DNA from: Antedon mediterranea
Taxonomy: Eukaryota; Echinodermata; Crinoidea; Comatulida; Antedonidae
Reading direction: 5' to 3'
Length of the DNA stretch: 64,000 bases
Assembly (NCBI RefSeq): GCF_964355755.1
Contig: NC_092676.1
Span: 21,496,288-21,560,287, forward strand
Made by a program: the position numbers and the translations under genes. Shown here piece after piece: positions 47,445 to 58,870 of the stretch (positions are counted from its first letter, which is position 1; each line of letters opens with the position of its first letter). The notes under the pieces are model-generated. The model did no database searches, was not told the origin of the DNA, and saw only the letters and a program-made list of their open reading frames with translations.

Positions 47445-48814
47445 CTCATGTAGGATATAAACTATGTTATTATTAAAGGACCTTTTGACTTACTGTTTTT
47501 TATAAAAATAAATATTCAATACATTGTATATAACGATTACGATTAGTTGCTGTTATATTGTGTTTAACTATAATTTAAACATAACATATACATACTCTAT
47601 TACTTTCATGTAGTTTTCAACGAAAACAATTATTTTTAAACCTACTTTGTGATAGAGTTGAAACATTTGTTTCGTGTATATGTATGAGTTCCAGGGAACT
47701 ATAATAAAAAAAAATGTAATGAAACAACGTCACAAACTGTATGACGTCATTTGAATGAGATCTTAAAATTCTTGTAAGTGAATTGTAACGTCAAAAAGTG
47801 CAATGTTTGTTTAATTTTTTTTAATAATGATGAATGAGCATGACTATTGTGTTGATTATATCTTTTATAATGATAATATTTGTATAGCAATAAAGACATT
47901 TTAACATATTTAAAGTAACAATGACAATGATGAAATTACCATAGTCACTCTTTACACAATATACTCACTGGAATGATGCATTTCAATACATCATAGTTAT
48001 CTAATTGAACCAACATTGGATAGCAACAAGATTATCTAATTATTTTAGGAAAAAGGGCAACAGAAAATGTATTGCTTAGATTTAAATGTAACTGTATATG
48101 TTGTCTTTTCTTTTGTGTGGCGAAAGTAAATGATTTAATAAACTACAAAATGACCTATTTTAATTGTTTCTTCTTTAACTTTCATATTTGGATGACAAAT
48201 ATTTCTCTAATGTTCGTCATGATGATATTAGTGATAGTGATGTTGCTAATGATATGACTATTGACCATGACACTGACAATTATATTGATGATAGTACTGA
48301 AATGATTATAATTATTCATGATAATGACAATATTGTTAATGAGTATTGATAACAACGAATAACAGCGATGATTATGATGTAATGATATCCAACTCATCAT
48401 AAAAAATAATAGTTCTGACGATATTGAAGAAAAACCAATCGGAATGAGTTATGATGATATTAATAATGTTTATTAAGACGGATAGTGACGACGTTGATAA
48501 TTATGTGATAAATAATTTTTTTTAATCCATAACATATTCAAACTCGGGCGATTCTAATGCCTTATGAAGATTATATTAAAATCTGATTGGACAGCACACA
48601 ATTTCATTTGGTCACATAATTGAACAGCTGGTGAGAACAGAAATATATAATTTCTAGCGTTAAATGTCGGTTGGATACAATATTAAATGTCGGTCATTGA
48701 TGATTACTCAATGGTGGCTTAAGATGTCAAGACATGACAAGAGACTACTCGCTTCTGAAAACTATTGACGCTCAAATCAAATCATCTCCTGCAAAATCAC
48801 AAGCGTAGGCAGGG

Positions 48815-49091
48815 TTAAGCCGATTTTCCACTAGGCGGAAACCGTCAGCTAATACGCATGTGTAGAGAAGAATTTGGAAGATGGAAACATAAATACGCAT
48901 GTGCATAAGCTGGCGCTTTCGATTCGCGCTAACAAATTCGTCTAGTGGAAAATAGGCTTGAAGCCGATTTTCCACTAGGCGAATTTGTTCGCGCGAATCG
49001 AAACCGTCAGCTTATACGCATGCGTAGAGAAGGAATTGGAAGGCGAAAACACCAATACGCATGTGCATTCGCCTAGTGGAAAAAAGGCTTA
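48815..49091. mobile_element. TTAA-flanked MITE family 3, head-to-tail dimer
   Basis: Two copies of GCCGATTTTCCACTAGGCG (from about 48819 and 48962), each with an inverted CGCCTAGTGGAAAA-type end, flanked by TTAA at 48815-48818 and 49088-49091. Internal ACGCATGTG-type words recur. Confidence 0.8.
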
Positions 49092-51639
49092 AAAGATTAG
49101 TGTTAGGATTCAAGTTAGTGTTTAGGGTCTTTCCGTGAGCATGCTCCTGTACGCTATCCGCCCGATCGATATTCGAAATAATGACTTATACAACATTATG
49201 TAATTAGGGCGACAGATTAATTAGTCCTACTCAGCCGTTTCTCGGATAGCCTATTTTTTTTTTCGTAGAAAAATTATCTAAATTATGTATTTATGTTATT
49301 TATATTCATCTACCTAAGGCCTAATTGATATGCATGACGCGTGAGAATTAACCAAATTACTAGGAGTCTAATTGCCTCTGAAAAGATTAATTTCCATGGA
49401 GTTGTTTCCTGGTTCGAATCCCGCGAATTCAATCCGATCCGATTGTTCATCAGGATTTCATACCAGAAAGATGTTATTACGCCACAAAAGAGAGAACAAA
49501 AGATGTTTCTTCTCACGTCGCGTATTACAACATCTCCTCCTACTTCCTTTTCCCCACCGGCTTATTTGGATTATTGACTTCTGAATTGAGGCCTAAAAGC
49601 AATGAATGTCTTGCATTATATTATTGTTTTCCATCAGTTTTTGCGTTTTATTGTTTTTTTCTGTGGGGTTGGGGGGCGGGGGTTATCAATTCATACTTAT
49701 ACACTGTAAAACATAATTCGGATTTTACACCATATTTTCGTGTAAATTTGTTTCCTCCTTGGAGTAAACTCTCCTTTTCCTTCAATTTGGGTGTAAGTTT
49801 TTAGGATTGTGAGTACTCAACAGTGGGAAACTATAATGTTCCCTTCTTTTGAGGTAATCTAATAAAGTTACACATTCGGCATGGGTAAAGTCCGACGGTT
49901 ACACTACGAAAGGGGTAAGCTTTCCCCGGAAAAGTTTCCCCCAATTTCGCGAGAATTGTATTACCCTGGATTCGCAAGTAAGTGCGGAGGATCAAGCATG
50001 CGATATGACGACTGTCGCGTGGAACAAGTCCATATTTTTAATAATTATTTTATTTTGCATATAAGACCTATTTTTGTATCAGAAAAGCTTACTGTTTAAT
50101 ATACAGCTGAAGTAGATGTTATCAGTCACGGACTAAAAGATGAAAAAAATAAGGTAAGCTTAAAAAGTAGGCCCTAGGCCTAGGGCCTAGTTAAGTTTAG
50201 TTCACTGCTCTATGTATGCGCCCAGTGCACGAGGGTACTATGAAGTGTAATCAGCCTCGCCTAGTAGGCTTGGTCTAGGCCTGATGACTTTTACACATTG
50301 CTTAGCATAAATTTCCGTATGAATACATTGTTTTTATAGTTATTTATTATTATTGTATGCCTAAAATGTAGCCGACATGAACTAGGTTGCTAGTTGATTA
50401 TCTTTGATTTAAATTGTATCTTACAGGTGACGGTTCAAGTAATTTAATTGAAGAATGTTTAAAACAAATGGCCAGTTCATTTTACTGCAGACCACGTTAA
50501 TTTCTTTGTTTTTTTATGCAAGTAGGCCTAATACATTTTCATTAAAAATAAAAGATTTGAAATAATATTTTAGAATAGAATAGTACAGGGTAGGCCATAT
50601 TTAATAAACATTTTTGTTAGTTTGAATCAATTTTGTACCTCTGTAAATTTATGTTTAATTTTGATCAATAAAAAATCATATGTGATTTCTTAAATATATT
50701 TTTCTATTTTGTTTCTGTTTTTGAGGAAAACTAACTTATAAACCGACATTTTGGTGTAACCAGATTACCCAAAATAGTTGGTTGCTACTTTGCTGCCACA
50801 AAAAACTGGTGTAAAAAAACATTTCATTAAAAGTTAGGTATTGTAACCCGAAATAGCCGGGTAAACTTAGTTATGGTGAAATCGCCTTCGTCGGTTAATA
50901 GTTGTTCTTTCCCACGTCTTAATCGGTGTCAATATCCGTTATGACATGCGCATAGATATATTCCTTATACTATAGTAGCCTACCCACGCAGATCACCTCG
51001 AATATTTTTTCTTAACATAATAGGACACAGCTGATTTATGAGCCTTTACCGATGTGTACAGTAATTGTTTGCATTTAACACAAAATCGGCGAACTTACTT
51101 AAATTGCATGAAATTACAAACCTCATTATTTCGATCTCTGTTGTGATGAAATGCTGTTGTGTTGGCTTAAATTACTTGGTATTTTTCGAGAAAAAAAAAG
51201 TGTACTTTGCTTCTGAGTCTTCCGAGTATCTTTAACATACGATGAAACTGTTTCGATAGAACTTTAACAAATTGTGTTCTTGTATCGGAAGTGTTTTATA
51301 GTTTGTTATGCACCGAGATTCGTTTTATTATTGTCCGTTTTTAAATTAAAGAAAACCCTGCTTTAACTAGGATCACATAGATAAATTTTCACACAGTAGG
51401 ACATGCGCTGTCGAGAAATATCTGATTCGTTGGAATCTAGAAAACTACCGAGCACAGTCATCGTTAATTACTGGATCCTGTGAATTGTGTGTAAATAGCT
51501 ACTAACGGTTTGAACATAAGTTGTGAAGATGAGTTTTGTTTTTCTCGATTGGTATTAGATAATATAATTCAGCAGGTAAGCGAACTAAAGATTTTGTGAT
51601 ATTGTTTTGGCGATTTTGGGATATTTCCACCATATCAAC

Positions 51640-52650
51640 ATGGAAAATGGAACTGATTATATTAACGCTACAGCTGAATCTGATGAATATGGAATTGATC
51701 TCGCATTTATTTTATGTTGGTGTGTTTCTGGTGCTGTTGGTGTGATTGGAAACCTAATCATGAGCCTAACTATTCTCTTGAACAGGGACCTACGAAATGT
51801 GACAAATATCTTGATAGTCAACGCTGCGGTTGGCGATATTGCGTTTATTTTAATTATGCTACCGTTGAATATTTATACTTGGGTAACGTGGGTATGGCCT
51901 TTTGGTGATTTTTTATGCAAACTCACCAATATGGTAACTATGTACTCCATGACTACTTCAGCCTATTCATTTTGCGCTATAAGTTATGATCGGTATATGG
52001 TTGTCACCAAACCGCTTGAACACCGCTCGATTCGTACACGTCGAGTCTCTTGTTACATCATCACCATAGATTTTATCGGATTGTTATCCGTCATCCCGAC
52101 TTACTTTATGGCGTATGAAGAGGACAACCAATGCAACTATCTGGATCATGGAACGACAATGGCTCAAATTCATGAAGTAACTGTATTCATTTGTCTGTAT
52201 GTAATCCCCTTATTTGTCATTGGCTTCAATTACATACGAATTGCGAAGGTGCTGGTGCTTAGTATACGCCGCCAACTCTGTGAAAGGTCAAACGCGGCCA
52301 TAGCTAAGCAACAATCGAAGCGTATACGTTTGACTAAATCACTACTATTGATAATCATTATCTATGGGTTGTGTATGCTTCCGTATTACATAGCAAACAT
52401 AGGTCTTCAATTTTTAACAGATGAAATCGCTCTCCAGCGTTTCTACAACATTATTATGATTCCAAGTGTCCTATGCTATGTATTAGCGACTCTAGTAAAT
52501 CCGGTGATGATGTTTGTTTTAAGCCAAAAATACAGACACCACGTGTTGAGATGTAGGCCTACATTTTTTCGACCAAACTTGATGAATACACGTGCGAATG
52601 GGAGTAACCGTTTGACTTTAACACGAAGAACCACAGGAACTCAATTTTGA
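51640..52650 (+). CDS. class A GPCR, bombesin/endothelin-like peptide receptor type
   Basis: 336 residues in one exon. I chose ATG 51640 (CAACATGG), since the frame is open farther 5' but no ATG precedes it. N-terminal NGT and NAT glycosylation sites. N38 (1.50), D66 (2.50, normal), C93 and C165 (disulfide), DRY 117-119, P190 and Y198 (TM5), SKRIRLTKSLLLIIIIYGLC then MLP (TM6), NPVMMF 287-292 (TM7). The TM4 tryptophan position is Asp144. TM2-TM3 (LRNVTNILIVNA, WPFGDFLCKL) parallels the receptor at 45378, so the two are probably an old tandem duplication. The basic Arg-rich tail has no obvious PDZ motif. Ligand unknown; neuropeptide-type expected from family. Confidence 0.92.
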   Translation: MENGTDYINATAESDEYGIDLAFILCWCVSGAVGVIGNLIMSLTILLNRDLRNVTNILIVNAAVGDIAFILIMLPLNIYTWVTWVWPFGDFLCKLTNMVTMYSMTTSAYSFCAISYDRYMVVTKPLEHRSIRTRRVSCYIITIDFIGLLSVIPTYFMAYEEDNQCNYLDHGTTMAQIHEVTVFICLYVIPLFVIGFNYIRIAKVLVLSIRRQLCERSNAAIAKQQSKRIRLTKSLLLIIIIYGLCMLPYYIANIGLQFLTDEIALQRFYNIIMIPSVLCYVLATLVNPVMMFVLSQKYRHHVLRCRPTFFRPNLMNTRANGSNRLTLTRRTTGTQF

Positions 52651-52713
52651 ATTGCGCACTAAAACCTGGCACTTCGAAGTCATACACTGTACTCAATACC
52701 ACATAAATGTCCG

Positions 52714-53023
52714 TTAAGTTCTATCTACACCCTTTATGTGACAAAAAAGTGATGATGTGATGTGCACATAAAGCGTGGTTCCCACTAGCGACGCAACGCA
52801 AGGACGTAACGCAACGCAAGTGAATTGACCAATCACAAGCGATGGCTTATTCGCTTGTGATTGCTAACTGTCTATAACTTTGCTTGTCATTGGTTAAAAC
52901 GCTTGCGTTGCGTTTACGTCCTTGCGTTACGTTCTAGTGGGAACCAAGCTTTAATGGACACGGTGACGTCGTATCAATACCATATTTGTCCAAACTGGTT
53001 TGATAGTGTAGACAGAGCCTTAA
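52714..53023. mobile_element. MITE family 1 copy containing a nested family 2 MITE
   Basis: Outer ends TTAAGTTCTATCTACACCC and TTGATAGTGTAGACAGAGCC then TTAA belong to family 1, with ATGTGACAAAAAAGTGATG inside. The middle is replaced by a family 2 element at 52771-52954. It starts about 60 bp after the GPCR 2 stop. Confidence 0.85.
52771..52954. mobile_element. MITE family 2, nested
   Basis: GTGGTTCCCACTAGCGACG then CAACGCAAGGACGTAACGC on the left; the complement with CGTTCTAGTGGGAACCAAGC on the right. GACCAATCACAAGCGATGG inside, as in other family 2 copies. Confidence 0.88.
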
Positions 53024-53699
53024 TCAATATTAGCATCATCCCAGCTAACAATTTAACATTTGTTCGGTGTAATATTAGGGATATGTGCGTTTAAGTAAAT
53101 TTTATGAACTATTAAATAGAGTTCTATGTATACGTTTTGAAACGTTTGAAACAACGTAATATTATTAAGATATCATTACAAATGTTTGATTAATGAATTA
53201 ATGAACTTTTTTCTACGATTTCAATCTGATTTTAGTTTAAAAAACGTCCTATTCAAAACCTCGTTTTTACCATTAATATATCTTCGTATAAGCATCTGAA
53301 ACTACGTGTTCCATAAAAAAAAAACACCCACAGTTGTCTGCTTTAATTGACTTTTGCTGCTCTAACAAAAAAATGTCAATATTTTCAAGGTACCCATGAA
53401 CAATGGGTACAATTCGATTCCTTGATTTTAGATATAAATGGAGATACGAGGTTTTGGAAGAATTGTAATATAATAATCATATAGTACGCCTAGAATTGGC
53501 AAAATTTATACGCTAATAAAGAATGCTGTGCGCCAATAATTCATCGAGATTTAAGTTTTTGTAATATTCAAAACTTGTTAGAGGAAAAATGGCAAAATCA
53601 GCACTGTTGGTCATCTTTCAAGAATTGTCAAAACAATATAGATTATCTGAACTCCTAAAAAAGACCTTTTCCATTTTCCCCTGAAAAGGAGACACTATC

Positions 53700-54245
53700 C
53701 ACACACAGTCGATCATATTGAAGATGAGCCCACTGTTTTTTTTTATCTTATGTGGGTTCATCCCACTTTTATTTCCCACTGTTCTCTTTACATATATTTT
53801 TCACTATACACTATACATATCATTATATTTACAATGTTTGTTTAATCATCTGTATAGGCCTACATATACTTATTTAAAGAGTTTTATTCATTTGTTTACA
53901 TATTATCACATTGATTACATAGCTTCCTCTTTTTAAACATATTATCTGTAACACATTTTCATTAACAAGCTTATTTTTTTTCTTACATAGTTGTTTTTGA
54001 TTTTTTCATCTACCACATTTTCATTTAACAATGCATATTCTCTGTTATACTCATTACTTACTAAATGTTTACTGTTAACATAATATTGTTCTCATCCTTT
54101 AACATTAATATTAATATGTTTGTTCTTTAATGTTTACAAAACCAGCAGATCCTTTTTTGCATCTATAACTTCTTAAATTTTCATTTAACTTTTTTACTTT
54201 CTTCTCTTATGTGGATTCATTCCACTTTTTTTTTTTTACTTATTT

Positions 54246-54277
<32 letters not shown>

Positions 54278-54960
54278 CTATTTCCATATATTATTTTGTT
54301 TATACATACCTTATCATTTAACCACATTGATTACATAGTTTCCTCTTTTTATACATATTATCTATAACACATTTTCATTAACAAAGCTTATTTTTTCTTA
54401 CATAGTTGTTTTTGTTTTTTTTTCATCTACATGCATATTTATTTCATACAATTATAATACGTTTATGTTTAATAAATCCATCCCATGGGTTTGTCCCATT
54501 ATATTTTTCTTTGGATTTATCTATGCAAACATATTTTCATTTAAACAATGCATATTCTCTGTTATACTAATTACTTACTAACTTTTTACTGTTAACATTA
54601 TATTTTCCTCATCCTTTAACATTGATTTTTTTGATCTTTAAATGTTTACAAAATTTATTTCCAACAGATTATCCCTTTTTTGCATCTACAGTATAACCCA
54701 TCAAAGTTTCATTTAACTTTTTTTTTCCTATGTGGGTTCATTCAATTATTTTTTTTTACTTATTATTTATTCTATTATTTTTTTATACATACATTATCAT
54801 TTAACAACATTTGTGTTTAATGATCCATTAAAAAAATTAGACATTTTTTTTTTCTTTTTAACCATTTTATCATTTCAAAATTCCACATGCAGTAAGAATG
54901 TGCAAATTACATATATACGGTATATACCTATAATATGAAAGCTTTGATGAAAACACTTCC
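53700..54960. repeat. AT-rich degenerate tandem blocks, about 420-520 bp
   Basis: ATGTGGGTTCATCCCAC-like text recurs near 53747, 54209 and 54729. CACATTGATTACATAG then CTTCCTCTTTTTA recurs near 53910 and 54325. ATGCATATTCTCTGTTATAC recurs near 54030 and 54548. Three degenerate copies with indels. Includes a poly-A run at about 54249-54279. Confidence 0.75.
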
Positions 54961-55589
54961 CCACTTAAACCTAAACCTTCTTATCCTTCATCATTTTTTT
55001 TTATCATCAATCTATAAAAAGCTTTTCACATTTTGTCTTTTTGTTTTCAAATCATCAAGGTACACATATTTACAAAACATACAGTATAGTAGCAAGAACA
55101 AAAAAAAAACATAATAGATTCATCATTCATTATGGCAAGCCTCAGCTGTCTGAAGTATTCAAAATATTATATTATTATATCATTTTCTATTATATTATAT
55201 ATTGTATTGTAATGAATTATACGTTTTGCATTATATTACTTGGTTTTAGCATTATATTATATCTATTTCTAATATATTATGTGAAAAATGTAACAAATTA
55301 TTGACTTTTTGTATTATATTATTTTGTTTTAGCATTATATTATGAACATTTAATATTATATTAGTAATAAAATACATTATATTATAATATAATTGTATTA
55401 TATTAAACGCATTTACTTTACTTTATAACATACAACATTATTATATTATACGGATTCGTTAGTTATATTATTATTTTGTATGATGTTTATTATACGTCAC
55501 GGCTTATTTCAGTTCTTCTAACTCTTTCTCTCCCTCCCCCTGTTCACTAGCAATCAGCGGCCGGCAGAATCTGAATTGTGTGACTGTTG

Positions 55590-55880
55590 AAGAATAACTA
55601 CGTACTAGGCCTAGCCTAGGCCTACTAGGGGATCTAGACAAGTGACCAAGGATCACCGGACAGCTACAAATAATACTACAATACAATAATACTACTACAA
55701 TAACTACTACTGCTACTACCTAGGCCTAGCTAGTGAGTAGTAGGTAGCTACTACTAGGCTCTAGGGCGTATGTATGATGTTAACTACTAGGGCCTAGGCT
55801 AGGCCTAGAGGCCTACTAGGCTAGGCCTAGACTTAAGTTGTAGTAGGCTAGGGCCGGGCCTGCTGCCTTAGGCTAGGCTA
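55590..55880. repeat. AGGCCTA / CTAGGCCTAG palindrome cluster
   Basis: Dense overlapping TAGGCCTAG, CTAGGCTAGG and CTACTACTAC words inside the left arm; mirrored at about 61640-61950 in the right arm. Confidence 0.85.
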
Positions 55881-58278
55881 CTGCTACTACTACTACTACT
55901 AGGCAGCCCATGATGGGTACGAGTAAGCCAAAATTTTGGATATATGTAAACCAAAATTTGGGTACGAGCGTGTTGGCATGGCATGGGTACGGGTTGACCT
56001 GTATCCTTCTAATCTAGCTAATCGTACTATGCCTAGGCCTCAAGTAAGTCTACGCTACCCAGTCCGGCTACAATATGGTCTATTTTGTTTTATAGCTTTA
56101 TTGATAGCTGGGTTCAAATCTGTGTTGGGACGGCTTTTTCTCATTCTAAAACAGATTTCCTTATAATAAAATAATATATGAATTTATTTGTAATATTGTA
56201 ATGTATACATAATATAAGTAATTGCCATTGCCTTTATTACTATTAATTATGTATTATACAGTTACCCCTTAATTATACTATAGTATAATTTCCTTGTTAT
56301 ATTTTACAATATTTTCTTCCTAATTCTAAAATTTTGTCTTTCACAGCACAAATTTATCATACTGAATCATCACACACCAAGTCTCATAAATCTCTACTGT
56401 ATTTGTCCAAGCTACTCCAGCTACATGGTATTGCCTTGAGGCTAAACTACACGGTATACTGGCACTACCATCATTCCTGGCTCGTCAACCTGTACCACAT
56501 AAGCACAGTTTCAGTTTCAGTTTATTTACCATTTCAATTTCTGAACATAAGAGATGAACAACTTATATGGATGGATAACCGTAAGAGCGAAGCTCGTTTA
56601 CCGGTCACCCGTTAGTGCAGTGACATTACAGAAAACATAAAGACAGGACAAAGGTGCAATACTTAACAAGACATGTGAACACTTGTGTTTGCAACCCCTT
56701 GGATAAAATAATATATTTATATAAAGGAGAAAGTTAGATATTATAATATTTCTTTTTGATCATACAATGATATTTTTTAAATTACTTCTTAAGAAGTCAT
56801 ACTACTGATTCAAAATAGTGACTTACACCCTGTGGTCAAGGCTTTATTTGCTCTTATGCTTATTTCCTCCAACATACAGAGTACATAGGACTTTTTTTAT
56901 TCATAACTGTTGAATTGTTTCCCAATACATAGTACCTATTGGTATTATATCTAAAAATACAAAGGCGACTAACACAGATAGTTCCATATATACAGTACTC
57001 TTTTATAGATAGATGTATCTCTCCAAACTACTCCCAACTACCTAATCTAATAATAGTACTATTAGCATACTACTATACACTTTGTAGACAAGAAATAAGT
57101 TGTATACACCTACAGGACTTATGGTAGTACAGTCGATCGCACTCTCACTGGCCCGGTCAACATAATCTATACCTAGATTAATATTACAGTAATTAAAGTA
57201 CATTATTACAGAGTTTTGTTTTTTTTGCAGAAATCAAAGTTATGTGTATAGAAAGCAGTACTCGTATTAAAAACTAAGCAGGTTGCAGGTCTTGAATGCA
57301 AACTGGCAGGATATTTTGAATATTTTTTGTTGTTTAAATGATGGAATCCTAACTTCAGTTTCCACGAACTGGAGACGAAGACATATTATGACCCTTTTAT
57401 TTAAATTTATTTGAATAGACCTCCATGTAAAGTCATTAAAGGCTACATGATTGTTTTATATTTTAATATGTGATAGTAGGAAATCATTGTGTATAATGAG
57501 GACTATGAATCTGATATTTACTTGCATTCTTATCTTTTTAAAATATTATTTATAATGCCGGTAATGAGTTTAAAATTTAATTATATTGACTATTTTTGAT
57601 AATCATCATGTCCTTATAAATTCATTTATACTTTTTTTGTGTAATATAGTTCATATATTATGTATTAAATAAATTGGTAAGGCCCTATACTGTTATTATT
57701 TAAGGAAAGTTTATATACACTATTATTTTATGCCTACCAATATTAGTATTAATTGTTTATGTAAATATTTTGTCTAATTGCCTTGATTTTTGTATAGGCC
57801 AATGGCATCAATGTTTTTCTCAAAGCAAATTAGCCTAATAATGCCACATTTAGACACATGATTCATTGATTTCTGATATTCTGTACTTGTGTGTATGCAT
57901 TACTAAAATAGTAGTTAATATATTTCATTTATAATGTATGTATAAACATATATTCATATTTTTTTAAACATTTTTAAATTTAAAAATTATTACAATACCT
58001 ATCTACCTTTCTGATATTGTTACTATTATATAATATTCTTTGAGGCAGCAATAAAAAAAAAATTAGAACAATTAATTTGACTTATACTGTACTATGTTAG
58101 TTCAGGAGATGAAGTGTGTGTGGGCAGAAACTAGTGTGTTGGAGGTTGGTGGTGTGAGGTGTATAGTAGTCACTTTAAGACCTAAATTAGATGTTTTCTG
58201 AAGAAAAGAAGTAAGCGCATACGCTTTCAAACAACTCCAAGAAGATTCACACAAAAATAATTACTTTCCAATAAAGTA

Positions 58279-58316
58279 GTATAACCAGGGAAGAGTTAAC
58301 TCTTTCCTGGTATAAC
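58279..58316. mobile_element. 24-bp micro-insertion with 7-bp duplication, left arm only
   Basis: CAGGGAAGAG, TTAA and CTCTTTCCTG form a near-perfect 24-bp palindrome (58286-58309) flanked by GTATAAC on both sides (58279-58285, 58310-58316). The matching place in the right arm (about 59250-59262) has a single GTATAAC and no insertion. Confidence 0.85.
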
Positions 58317-58687
58317 AGTGTATATTACAGTACATTGAATAAACTCGAGCGGAATAATAACGCACATAAAAAAACATTCATTTTCTTTTCGAAAAGTGCC
58401 CTCTCTAGTTTTCTATTAATTTATTAATAATTGTTATTAATTAATGAGTAATATGAACATACATATTAACATTTAATGCTGGAAACTATATCTACTCCTA
58501 ACAAAGTTTCATATCTCCAAATTTCATTAACGTATTCAAAGCACTTCAATAAATTACATTTAACATTACAAATTCAAGTTTTGGATATAATTTTGCTTAA
58601 AAACATATACAAAAAACATCGATAAAAAATACTTTTCGTATTCAAAAACATTTGATACTTGGTATAAATGTTCAATATAGGTTGCTC

Positions 58688-58870
58688 CATCCATATTGCA
58701 AACAAAAAATAACTATCAAGCCATATCACTGATTTTTTAAATTTACGTTTTTACAAAATGTACACTTATGAAAGACCATACAATTCCCACTCATTTTTTT
58801 CAAGCTAATAACTATTTTGAAAAAACAACCAACAAAAAACGTTCATGAATGCAATTTTCTTCTGTGAATA
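58688..58870. other. unpaired centre of the foldback element
   Basis: 183 bp between the arms, AT-rich, without a reading frame. The arms end at GGTTGCTC and resume at GAGCAACC. Confidence 0.85.

Larger units (their letters stand above)
46663..51639. other. intergenic stretch between the two GPCR genes
   Basis: No recognised gene. Patches of ATGATG-type simple sequence (about 46830-47100 and 48200-48500), a family 2 MITE, a 47-bp triplicate and a TTAA MITE dimer. Short ORFs here are chance. Confidence 0.5.

Noticed and set aside
49405-49425. GGTTCGAATCC, box B-like
   Set aside because: No box A at suitable spacing and no SINE body recognised.
51570-51582. CAG|GTAAGC donor just upstream of GPCR 2
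   Set aside because: Using it would skip the intact single-exon receptor frame; probably chance or an alternative leader.
51607-51639. Earlier start for GPCR 2 at 51607
   Set aside because: That codon is TTG; the first ATG in frame is 51640 in good context.
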